DNA from: JBCDBY01 sp039182715
GTDB lineage: Bacteria > Planctomycetota > PLA2
Direction: 5' to 3'
DNA: 10,011 nt
NCBI GenBank assembly: GCA_039182715.1
Contig: JBCDBY010000166.1
Coordinates: 1 to 10,011, forward strand
The position numbers were made by a program, and so were the translations under genes. Below are positions 1 to 5,976 of this stretch, in pieces; positions within the stretch are counted from its first letter, which is position 1; every line of letters starts with the position of its first letter. The notes under the pieces were generated by a model. It did not search any database and was not told the DNA's origin. It saw nothing but the letters and a program-made list of their open reading frames with translations.

Positions 1-82
1 CCGGGGAAGAAGCCGAGGGAGAATCCCGGGGAGAAGCTCGGAAAGAAGCCTAGGGAGAAGCCCAGGAAGAAGCACGGGGAGG
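1..82. repeat. 12-bp tandem array, about six units, running off the left edge
   Basis: Units begin at 6, 18, 30, 42, 54 and 66, with consensus near gRagaagcccRg. Positions 2, 4-7 and 12 of the unit are the most constant. Copies are diverged, so this is an old or slowly drifting array. Read in plus frame 1 it gives a tetrapeptide repeat of the type (K/E)-K-P-(R/G). It may be the C-terminal Lys/Pro-rich tail of a truncated gene or an intergenic minisatellite; the left edge prevents a decision. Confidence 0.75.
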
Positions 83-206
83 CCGATACGGATCGGCCCG
101 CGGTCGATCTGGGTGGGTGTTTGGGCAGGAGTGGGTTCGTTTCGGGAGCCTGGAGGATCCGTGACGGGCTGGAGCGCTGTCGCTACCTGCGTGGCTCCCT
201 GAGTGG

Positions 207-281
207 CCCAGGAAGAGTTGGCCCAGGACGAGCTGGCCCAGTACCGGGTAACCCAGTACCGGGTAACCCAGGAGGGCAACC
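207..281. repeat. 15-bp tandem array, five units
   Basis: Units start at 207, 222, 237, 252 and 267, each beginning cccag. Units 3 and 4 are identical (cccagtaccgggtaa), units 1 and 2 differ from each other at two positions, and unit 5 is diverged after cccagg. The pairwise pattern of sub-types suggests stepwise duplication by slipped-strand mispairing. The unit is a multiple of three, so the repeat is pentapeptide-periodic in every open frame, but no frame is convincingly coding. Confidence 0.85.
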
Positions 282-282
282 C

Positions 283-324
283 GAATTCCTCGAGGAGACA
301 CGGGAATTCCTCGAAGAGATACGG
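283..324. repeat. 21-bp direct repeat, two copies
   Basis: Two adjacent copies at 283-303 and 304-324 both start gaattcctcga, end acgg, and differ at only two positions. It follows immediately after the 15-bp array. In plus frame 1 the two copies would read as EFLEETR and EFLEEIR. Confidence 0.85.
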
Positions 325-623
325 GAGCCGAGGCCCGCCTCTGAGCTGGAACGCGGCTGCCGGACGTTCAGGCTTCGGCGGGACGCGGCCGGGCTCCGCG
401 AGGGTGATGTGGTGTTCGTTCTGCCCGGTGCGAAACCGGAGGGCGGCGAGTTCGTGATCGATCATCGCTTTCGTCTTGGTCAGCACGGCGGAGGGCCGGT
501 TTGGGGCGTGGTCGTCGGCATGCTGCGCGGTGTTGGCTTGGGGTGTCGTGCGGGAGCGCATTGCGGGCGGGCGTCGCGGGCGAAGAAGCCGGCACACAAG
601 TGGGGCCCGAACGGGCGTGGACC

Positions 624-683
624 GTCGTGAGGCAGGCTGTCGTGAGGCAGGCTGTCGTGACGCAGGCTGTCGTGACGCAGGTT
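624..683. repeat. 15-bp tandem array, four units
   Basis: Units start at 624, 639, 654 and 669, with consensus gtcgtgaSgcaggct. The first two units are identical (ggc variant), the third and fourth carry cgc, and the fourth ends gtt. The array begins right where the open plus frame 1 stops, and it ends about 35 bases before the methyltransferase stop codon. It is too short, and its units too contiguous, for CRISPR. Confidence 0.9.
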
Positions 684-717
684 GGGCCCTACCGAGCGCG
701 GGTGCGGGCCCGAGGCG

Positions 718-1452
718 TCAGGTTGGTTCGCGGCGTAGCACGAGGAGCGCGCTCCCCGCCAGCTCACTGATTTCAATCGGGTCTTCCAGGCTGTAGCGGC
801 CGGGGAAGACAGCGGCCAGCTCGAACGAGCTTTCGTCGTCGATGAGGTCTTCCAGCTGTCTTGGCGTGTACGTACGCATGACGTGGAAGAACTCATGGGC
901 AGCGCCGTCGACCTCGAAACGGATACGCATCGTCTCCGTGCGTGCGTCGGCATCGAGGTCCCCCACCCCCTCGACGGAACCACGCACGTGTCGGCCGTTC
1001 TGCTCGCCTTGCCACTCGTCGCAGCGCAGGTCGGGCGCGAGGTGCCCGTTGACCTCCAGGCCGAGGACGTACACGGCGCCGGGTCGCAGCGTGCGCGCCA
1101 CGCCGCGGAGGTGGCGAGCGGCGGATGCCTCGTCCGGCAGATGGCGGAAGGAGTCGATCAGGTTGAACGCGAGGTCGAACGCCCCGCTTCGAAAGGGCGG
1201 CGCGGCCGCATCGGCGCGCACCACCGGATTCGTGCGGGCGGCCACGCGCGTCATGGCGGGCTCGAGATCGAGGCCGACGGCCCAGCCCGGCATGTGGCGC
1301 AGGAGCCGACCGGGGCCGCACATGGGCTCGAAGAGCCGGCGCGGCTGGTTGATTCCGTAGTTCCGGCTCGCCTCGAGGAGGAACCGGCGTTCCGCATCGG
1401 GATCCCACGAGAACCAGATGTCGTATGCTTCCGCAAACCGGTACCAGTCCAC
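718..1452 (-). CDS. Class I SAM-dependent methyltransferase
   Basis: This 244-residue cytoplasmic protein has the Rossmann-type methyltransferase layout. Motif I is LFEPMCGPGRLL at residues 40-51, where the SAM-binding loop is EPMCGPGR in place of the more usual DxGxGxG. The acidic post-I residue follows in VGLDLEP (59-65), a DAAAPPF segment at 81-87 marks the next strand, and FDLAFNLIDSFRHL (92-105) corresponds to motif IV. The C-terminal half (about 130-240) is a beta-rich domain common in small-molecule and unknown methyltransferases. The substrate cannot be read from the sequence. The start is GTG at 1452, because an in-frame TAG lies only five codons upstream. There is no Shine-Dalgarno; a TAGAGT hexamer sits six bases before the GTG. 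The gene is divergent from the secreted protein at 1470, only 17 bp away. No free-standing partner gene follows it. Confidence 0.85.
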   Translation of the reverse strand: MDWYRFAEAYDIWFSWDPDAERRFLLEASRNYGINQPRRLFEPMCGPGRLLRHMPGWAVGLDLEPAMTRVAARTNPVVRADAAAPPFRSGAFDLAFNLIDSFRHLPDEASAARHLRGVARTLRPGAVYVLGLEVNGHLAPDLRCDEWQGEQNGRHVRGSVEGVGDLDADARTETMRIRFEVDGAAHEFFHVMRTYTPRQLEDLIDDESSFELAAVFPGRYSLEDPIEISELAGSALLVLRREPT

Positions 1453-1455
1453 GCC

Positions 1456-1463
1456 GATACTCT
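1456..1463 (+). promoter_or_regulatory. Candidate -10 box (GATACT/TACTCT) for the secreted protein
   Basis: On the plus strand GATACT (1456-1461) and TACTCT (1458-1463) end eight and six bases before the GTG at 1470. Either could act as a -10 for a leaderless transcript. The element overlaps the candidate -10 box of the divergent methyltransferase on the other strand. No convincing -35 is visible. Confidence 0.3.
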
Positions 1464-1464
1464 A
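1459..1464 (-). promoter_or_regulatory. Candidate -10 box (TAGAGT) for the methyltransferase
   Basis: On the minus strand TAGAGT ends six bases before the GTG at 1452 and fits the TAnnnT form of a -10 element. Its position would put transcription initiation at or next to the start codon. No good -35 hexamer is visible. Confidence 0.35.
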
Positions 1465-1469
1465 GAACA

Positions 1470-2234
1470 GTGCCGATTCTTTCCCTCGCTGTCTCCATCC
1501 TGCTCCTCGCCGCGCCCGAGGGTGACTCCGCGAAGAAACCGGGGAAGGTTCCGGAGAAAGGTCCGGAGAAGGGACCCGAGAAGGGAATCGTGCCCCTCGA
1601 TATCGCCGACGTCGGCCGCATGGAGTTTCGGACGAGGGCCGGAACACCGGAGCAGGCGCTGGCGATCTGGGTCGAGGCGCACGCGCTGCACAAGCGGGGC
1701 AATCGCTCCGAAGCGGCTGCCAAGTACGTCGCCTTTCTCGAGTCGGCCGGGCATCGATCCCTGCCGGAGCGGTACGACACGCTCGCGCGCGATCGGCTGG
1801 AGAAGATGCACGACCCGATCCGCGAGCGATTCGAGGCGGCGTGCAAGAGCTACAAGACCGATCGCGCGAAGGGGCTCTCGGTCTGGAAGGAGCTCGCGAA
1901 GGCGTGGGGCATGTTCCCCGAGGGGCGCGCGGCACGGCAGCTCTGGCACTCCGATGCGCTGCGCGCCGCGATCACGGCGGCGAAGAAGGCGCGCACGCTG
2001 GGTATGAAGGAACAGGCCTCGATCCCGCTCGAGAGAGCGATCAAGGATCACCCGGCGGGTCTCTACATGTACGAGGCCAAGACTCTGCTCGTGGAATTGG
2101 GGGGACCCGATCTGCGGGACAAGGACGAGCGATCCGGCGGGTCCGGCCGGAACGACGGTACGGACGACGACGAGGATCAGGCGCCGTCCGAAGAGGACGA
2201 CGACGACGAGTCGGTCATCGAGATCAACGACTGA
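1470..2234 (+). CDS. Secreted helical protein with Lys/Pro repeats and acidic tail, unknown function
   Basis: I do not recognise this protein. From GTG 1470 it has 254 residues. A hydrophobic stretch PILSLAVSILLLAAPEG at the N-terminus looks like a signal peptide. A Lys/Glu/Pro/Gly linker follows with three GPEK-type repeats (DNA 1536-1583). Next come about 160 residues of amphipathic helices (for example TPEQALAIWVEAHALHKRG and SEAAAKYVAFLESAGH) that resemble tetratricopeptide-like helical pairs without a clean consensus. The last 25 residues are strongly acidic (Asp/Glu clusters). An alternative start is ATG 1425, in frame, adding 15 residues with a basic SPRRYSR n-region. That start would overlap the divergent methyltransferase by 28 bp, so I prefer 1470, but the extra positive charge argues for 1425. 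The final 58 bp overlap the opposing membrane-protein gene. Export is well supported; a scaffold or binding role is only a guess. Confidence 0.7.
   Translation: MPILSLAVSILLLAAPEGDSAKKPGKVPEKGPEKGPEKGIVPLDIADVGRMEFRTRAGTPEQALAIWVEAHALHKRGNRSEAAAKYVAFLESAGHRSLPERYDTLARDRLEKMHDPIRERFEAACKSYKTDRAKGLSVWKELAKAWGMFPEGRAARQLWHSDALRAAITAAKKARTLGMKEQASIPLERAIKDHPAGLYMYEAKTLLVELGGPDLRDKDERSGGSGRNDGTDDDEDQAPSEEDDDDESVIEIND
1536..1583 (+). repeat. 12-bp in-frame tandem repeat encoding GPEK units
   Basis: Four 12-bp units start at 1536, 1548, 1560 and 1572. The last three follow GGN-CCN-GAG-AAR (first codon GTT in one) and encode V/G-P-E-K; the first unit encodes K-P-G-K. They form the flexible linker just after the signal peptide. 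The same unit length and amino-acid set (K, E, P, G) occur in the array at the left edge of the window. Confidence 0.8.
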
Positions 2235-3847
2235 TCGCGTTCGCGCCGACGTGCGACGAGGGCGGCCAACGGCGGCGCCACCAGCAGGGGAGCTGCCGCC
2301 AGCGCGAACTCGGTCCCGAGCAGGAGCGCCGCGATGCCGACGGGAAGCAGCAGGCCCCATCCCGCCGTGCACGCGCCCAGAACGGCGACGGGCAGCAGCG
2401 GGCGCGGCACGCCCGATACCAACGCGAGTCCGGCAACGACGTAGATCAGAAGGAGCAGCGCGACGGGCAGGCCCCACGCGAGGTAGATCAGTACGACGGC
2501 CGCCACGACCACGAGCCCGGTCGCCCACTGCAACAACCGGTCGAAGCGTGCGTCTGCACGCCGTCGGTACGACTCGGAAGAGAACGAGGCGGGTCGCCCC
2601 TTCGTCCGAACATCGCGGTCCATCCAGTAGACCTGCTCGCCCTCCTTCGTCCGCGCGCGGCGACGCAGTCCGGGCGGAAGTGCCACGGCATCACGCGCGG
2701 AAGCGTCCCGGATGCGCGCAAGCAGCGCGCGTTCGACCGGATCCTCGGCGCGCGCGGCCTCCCTCTGCGCACGCGCGAAGATGCGCCGCAGATGACGCTT
2801 TCGCTCCACGTCCCCCAGGGTGGCTTCGGTCTCCGGCCAGGTCCAGACGCGCCCGCCCGCTTTCGCCACCTCGTCCGACGGATCGAAGTCCCACGTGGCG
2901 AGCGGCTCGCGCACGTCGAACCGATCGGGCTCGAACAGCGGCTGCAGCCAGATATACGGCACGATCAGGAGCGGAAGCGCGACGGCGATCCGCAGCCGCC
3001 CCGTGAGCTCGGGACGATCGAAGGACCACGGAAGACGCACCAGTCCCCCCACGAGAAAGACCAGTCCCATGCGCTGCAGCGCCGGCGGCTCGAGGAAGAG
3101 CAGCAGCGCGCCGGCCAGCAGAGGCATGCCGTGGCGCGCTGTCGCAACCAGCGCGAGCGCCGGGATGGTCCACGCGTCGAGCCCACCGAAGTGCCAGCCG
3201 AGCAGCGCCAGCGGGGCCGCGAGCGCGAGCACGCGCTGCTCCGCGTCCGGCTTGCGCCGCACGAACAGATTCCAAGCGAGCACGGCGAGCAGGGCCGCGA
3301 TGGCGGCCTGTTGAAGGCGCCTCCGCCGCTCCTCCTCCTGGGCGCGTAGGACCGGCTCCCCGAACAGGCGCGCCTCCGGCAGCGCATCCTGGATGGCGTC
3401 GACGTCCCGATCCTCGCGCAGGAACACCTCGAACTGGAAGGGGCCTTCCCCATCCACGAAGAAGGGGCGCACGTCGGCCGGCCGGGGAAGCTGTTCCTCG
3501 ATGCCATCCGGCAGCTCGCCCCGCTCCAGCGCGCGCGCCAGATCGCGCAGCCGATCCGCCTCCCAGGACGCCAGCGTGCCGCGCAACAGCTGCCGATCGA
3601 CCTCCTCGACGTCGGTGATGACCCGGAAGCCCGACCACGTCCGCGCGCGACGCAGCCGGGACCCGGCATCGGTGGCGGTCGTGTGGACCCGCACGGAGTT
3701 CAGCGCCGGAAGCTGCTCGCTTGCCCGCGCGAACGACGCGTACGCGGCCGGGTCGGTGATCTCCTCCGGGTGGACCGCCGTGCGAAAGCGAAGAGCCGCG
3801 GCGAACACCGCGGCTCCGGCAAGAACGAGGAGAAGCGAACCGCGCAC
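2177..3847 (-). CDS. Multi-pass membrane protein, possibly a reduced RND/MMPL-type transporter
   Basis: This 556-residue inner-membrane protein is not one I can name. Hydrophobic segments fall near residues 4-20, 180-196, 204-220, 225-238, 240-253, 258-272, 285-302, then 441-457, 459-478, 482-498, 499-513 and 514-532. The pattern is one helix, a loop of about 160 residues, six helices, a loop of about 140 residues and five helices. This 1+loop+6+loop+5 order is the RND/MMPL topology, and GEPVL (163-167) before the second helix recalls the GxPV motif at that place in MMPL proteins. The usual acidic proton-relay residues in helix 4 are not seen, and both loops are short. Start is GTG 3847 with AGGA seven bases upstream. 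It lies 25 bp after the lipoprotein gene on the same strand, so cotranscription is likely. The tail has seven Ser residues, antisense to the acidic run of the opposing gene. Confidence 0.75.
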   Translation of the reverse strand: MRGSLLLVLAGAAVFAAALRFRTAVHPEEITDPAAYASFARASEQLPALNSVRVHTTATDAGSRLRRARTWSGFRVITDVEEVDRQLLRGTLASWEADRLRDLARALERGELPDGIEEQLPRPADVRPFFVDGEGPFQFEVFLREDRDVDAIQDALPEARLFGEPVLRAQEEERRRRLQQAAIAALLAVLAWNLFVRRKPDAEQRVLALAAPLALLGWHFGGLDAWTIPALALVATARHGMPLLAGALLLFLEPPALQRMGLVFLVGGLVRLPWSFDRPELTGRLRIAVALPLLIVPYIWLQPLFEPDRFDVREPLATWDFDPSDEVAKAGGRVWTWPETEATLGDVERKRHLRRIFARAQREAARAEDPVERALLARIRDASARDAVALPPGLRRRARTKEGEQVYWMDRDVRTKGRPASFSSESYRRRADARFDRLLQWATGLVVVAAVVLIYLAWGLPVALLLLIYVVAGLALVSGVPRPLLPVAVLGACTAGWGLLLPVGIAALLLGTEFALAAAPLLVAPPLAALVARRRERDQSLISMTDSSSSSSSDGA

Positions 3848-3872
3848 GGCGCGATCCTACGCGATCGCGGCG

Positions 3873-4400
3873 TTACTCCGGGCGCGCGGGGCGCTCGGGC
3901 AGCTTCTCGATCATCTTCGAGACGATCCGGTTGGAGACGCCGCTGTAGTCGATGTCGACACCCGACTTCGCCACGCCGCGCTTGAGCTCGCAGCGGAACA
4001 GCTCGACGCCGCTACGGTGCGTCATGACCAGGTCGGCCGCCCACTGGTAGGCGTTCTGCCCCTGCAGTTTGCGCCAGTTGGTGATCTTGAGCTGGATCGT
4101 CGCGTCGACCGCGACATCGTTGCTGTACTCGAAGACGCCCTTCGAGTCGGTGCGCGCGTCCACCACGTCGAGGCGGATCGGGCTGTACTTGCGCTTCTCG
4201 ATGAGCTGCTTGTAGAGCTCGGTCCGCGACCGCTCGCGCAGGCCCTTCTCCGGCGCCTCGGTTTTCAGCACGGCCAGCGCTACCGGCCGGATGCGCGCGA
4301 ACTCCGGGTTCGTCTGGTGGGTCACCTGCTCCTCGGGGAGCTTCTCCGGGGTCGACTGGCACGCCACGGCGCACACGAGGAGGGGGAGGAAACGCTTCAT
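3873..4400 (-). CDS. Small lipoprotein, possibly GNA1162/DUF799-like
   Basis: From ATG 4400 the protein has 175 residues. It begins MKRFLPLLVCAVAC: two basic residues, a short hydrophobic core and a lipobox ending at Cys14, so it should be lipidated after cleavage by signal peptidase II. The mature part holds PVALAVLKTEAPEKG, then DATIQLKITNWRKL and a YQWAADLVMTHRSGVELF segment. This alternation of strands, with an SG turn before a final strand, recalls the GNA1162/DUF799 and TolB-N-like lipoproteins of the outer membrane. That resemblance is by eye and weak. In-frame starts at 4409 (ATG) and 4418 (GTG) would add three or six residues; 4400 gives the most typical signal peptide. A TAGAAT box ends seven bases before the ATG. 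The gene heads a likely two-gene operon with the 12-segment membrane protein, so a role as its envelope partner is plausible. Confidence 0.8.
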   Translation of the reverse strand: MKRFLPLLVCAVACQSTPEKLPEEQVTHQTNPEFARIRPVALAVLKTEAPEKGLRERSRTELYKQLIEKRKYSPIRLDVVDARTDSKGVFEYSNDVAVDATIQLKITNWRKLQGQNAYQWAADLVMTHRSGVELFRCELKRGVAKSGVDIDYSGVSNRIVSKMIEKLPERPARPE

Positions 4401-4407
4401 CGCCCGC

Positions 4408-4413
4408 ATTCTA
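4408..4413 (-). promoter_or_regulatory. Candidate -10 box (TAGAAT) for the lipoprotein operon
   Basis: TAGAAT on the minus strand matches TATAAT at five of six positions and lies seven bases before ATG 4400. A TTCGAG lies 18 bp upstream as a poor -35. With no Shine-Dalgarno in between, this suggests a leaderless or near-leaderless mRNA. Confidence 0.4.
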
Positions 4414-4483
4414 CACACGCCATCCCTCGTACTCGAATGCCTATGTCATGCCACATGTGGTAGACCGCAAAGCGCCGCGAATT

Positions 4484-4510
4484 CGGGAACTTTTCCCGCC
4501 CTGATACGAT
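4484..4510 (+). promoter_or_regulatory. Candidate gltX promoter with ECF-like -35, extended -10 and inverted repeat
   Basis: A perfect inverted repeat, CGGGAA-CTT-TTCCCG, occupies 4484-4498. Within it GGAACTTT (4486-4493) matches the -35 element typical of ECF sigma factors, and CGAT begins exactly 16 bases after GGAAC. The same bases also allow a housekeeping reading: TTCGGG (4482-4487), a 17-bp spacer and the extended -10 TGATACGAT (4502-4510). Either version would start transcription next to the ATG at 4519. The inverted repeat could alternatively be an operator. Confidence 0.4.
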
Positions 4511-4518
4511 CCCGCGCC

Positions 4519-5976
4519 ATGTCCGAGCCCGTCGTCGTACGCGTCGCGCCCAGCCCCACCGGCGACCCCCACGTGGGGACGGCCTACGTCGCGCTCTTCA
4601 ACTACGCCTACCGCCGCAAGCGGGGCGGCCGCTTCATCCTGCGCATCGACGACACCGACCGGTCACGCTACGACGCCGGGTCCGAGGAGCAGATCCTGGG
4701 TACGCTCGGCTGGCTCGGCATTCCCGCCGACGAGGATCCGGAACACGGCGGGGAGGCGGGCCCCTACCGCCAGAGTGAGCGCACCGATCTCTACCGCGCC
4801 GCCTGCGACGAGCTCATCGCGATGGGCGCCGCCTATCGCTGCGACTGCACCAAGGAGCGCCTCGACGCGGTCCGCGCCGAGCAGCGCAAGAACAAGCAGC
4901 AGCCGCGCTACGACGGCCACTGCCGCGAGCGCAACGTGCCCGCCGACAGCAAGCACGTCGTCCGGCTCAAGGTGCCGACCGAGGGCGAGATCACCTTCAA
5001 GGACGGCCTGCGGGACGCGATCACGATCGCGTGCGAGCAGATCGACGACCAGGTGCTGCTCAAGAGCGACGGCTATCCGACGTACCACCTCGCCACGGTC
5101 GTCGACGATCACAAGATGGGCGTGACCGACATCCTGCGCGCGGAGGAGTGGATCAACTCCACGCCGAAGCACGTGCTGCTCTACGAGGCGTTCGGATGGC
5201 CGCTGCCGCGCTACTACCACTTGCCGCTGCTCCGCAATCCGGACAAGTCGAAGATCTCGAAGCGCAAGAACCCGACGTCGCTGCTCTGGTATCGCGAGAA
5301 CGGATTCCTGCCCGAGGCGCTCCTCAATTTCCTCGGCCTGATGGGCTTCGGATTCAGCGACGACCGCGAGGAGTTCTCCCTGGAGGAGTTCGTGGACGCG
5401 TTCGCGCCGGAGAAGATCAAGACCTCGCAGCCGATCTTCGACCTGACCAAGCTCGAGTGGCTCAACGGCGTCTACATCCGCAAGCTCGACACCGAGACCC
5501 TGGTCGACCGCCTGCGCGAACTCAATCCGATGGCGGCGGCCGCCGACCGCGCGCTGGTCGCGCAGATCGCGCCGCTCACGCAGGAGCGCATGAAGCGGCT
5601 CACCGAGTTCGACGAGCTGACGGAGTTCTTCTACGTCGACCGCGTCTCGGTGAGCTACGACGACCTGCTCCCCAAGAAGCGCACGGACACCAACACCGCG
5701 GCCGTCCTGCGCCAGGCGCGCCAGGTCATCGCCGAGTCGGACACGCTCGATGTCGAGGCCCTGGAGGCCGCGCTGCGCGCGGTCGCCGAGGAGTCCGACT
5801 GGAAGGCGCGCGAGCTGTTCACCGCGCTGCGCTGGTCCATCACCGGCAAGAAGATCTCGCCGCCGCTGATCGAGTCGATGTGCATCCTCGGCAAGGCGAG
5901 CTGCATCGAGCGCATCGACGACGCGATCGACGTGCTGGGCAACCCGGCGAATCCGATCATTCCGGAGGCGACGTGA
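4519..5976 (+). CDS. gltX: Glutamate--tRNA ligase
   Basis: This cytoplasmic class I synthetase attaches glutamate to tRNA-Glu. At 485 residues it is full length. The HIGH-class signature is PSPTGDPHVGTAY (11-23), with HVGT in the core. The KMSKS-class motif is KISKRKNP (245-252). RIDDTDRSR (42-50) is the conserved GluRS segment after the first half of the catalytic domain. C108 and C110 (CDC) with Y131 and C135 (YDGHC) could form the zinc site known in this family. The helical anticodon-binding region occupies about 320-485. The start ATG 4519 is chosen because homology begins here (VVVRVAPSPTG); the frame is open further upstream but that extension crosses the divergent lipoprotein gene. No Shine-Dalgarno is visible. 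The stop overlaps the next gene by GTGA. Whether the enzyme is discriminating or also charges tRNA-Gln cannot be judged; no gat genes are in view. Confidence 0.97.
   Translation: MSEPVVVRVAPSPTGDPHVGTAYVALFNYAYRRKRGGRFILRIDDTDRSRYDAGSEEQILGTLGWLGIPADEDPEHGGEAGPYRQSERTDLYRAACDELIAMGAAYRCDCTKERLDAVRAEQRKNKQQPRYDGHCRERNVPADSKHVVRLKVPTEGEITFKDGLRDAITIACEQIDDQVLLKSDGYPTYHLATVVDDHKMGVTDILRAEEWINSTPKHVLLYEAFGWPLPRYYHLPLLRNPDKSKISKRKNPTSLLWYRENGFLPEALLNFLGLMGFGFSDDREEFSLEEFVDAFAPEKIKTSQPIFDLTKLEWLNGVYIRKLDTETLVDRLRELNPMAAAADRALVAQIAPLTQERMKRLTEFDELTEFFYVDRVSVSYDDLLPKKRTDTNTAAVLRQARQVIAESDTLDVEALEAALRAVAEESDWKARELFTALRWSITGKKISPPLIESMCILGKASCIERIDDAIDVLGNPANPIIPEAT
5964..5968 (+). promoter_or_regulatory. 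Ribosome binding site GGAGG for the small membrane protein
   Basis: GGAGG lies inside the last codons of gltX, four bases before the GTG at 5973. It decides the start of the 66-residue gene and indicates translation coupled to gltX. Confidence 0.7.

Larger units (their letters stand above)
1..717. other. Repeat-rich region without a convincing gene
   Basis: This stretch lies beyond the end of the methyltransferase gene and contains four short tandem arrays listed separately. Plus frame 1 is open from the left edge to a TGA at 628-630 and would encode a Lys/Pro/Gly-rich then Gly/Arg-rich chain. I do not call it a gene. From about 325 to 630 roughly a quarter of its codons end in A or T, clearly more than in neighbouring genes, and no domain is recognisable. 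The first 80 bases do look codon-like (AAG, GAG and CCC dominate), so the extreme left could be the 3' tail of a gene that starts outside the window and has been extended or degraded. The minus strand and the other plus frames give only low-complexity Arg/Pro/Gly shadows. Confidence 0.6.

Noticed and set aside
50..301. Minus-strand frame with LGYPV/LGQLV pentapeptide periodicity
   Set aside because: The periodicity comes from the 15-bp DNA repeat and appears in all open frames; no signal, domain or codon bias supports a gene.
207..683. Possible CRISPR or other spaced repeat array
   Set aside because: Units are contiguous, 15-21 bp, without unique spacers and without cas genes; they are simple tandem repeats.
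684..711. GGGCCC...GGGCCC as a terminator for the methyltransferase
   Set aside because: The stem is only six bases with a 16-base loop and no T-run on the minus strand, so an intrinsic terminator is not supported.
883..2007. 374-codon plus-strand frame across the methyltransferase
   Set aside because: It is antisense to the methyltransferase and out of frame with the secreted protein, ending in a Ser/Arg-rich stretch; a compositional artefact.
1841..3349. 502-codon open frame on the plus strand
   Set aside because: It runs out of frame through the end of the secreted protein and then antisense to the membrane protein; the product is Arg/Gln/Gly-rich and has no hydrophobic or domain pattern.
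4291..4518. In-frame upstream extension of gltX by 76 codons
   Set aside because: It overlaps the divergent lipoprotein gene, and GluRS similarity starts at MSEPVVVRVAPSPTG, so the ATG at 4519 is the real start.
5031..5972. Plus-strand open frame overlapping gltX in another frame
   Set aside because: Only its last part, from GTG 5973, makes a plausible protein; the rest is an Arg/Ala-rich shadow of gltX.
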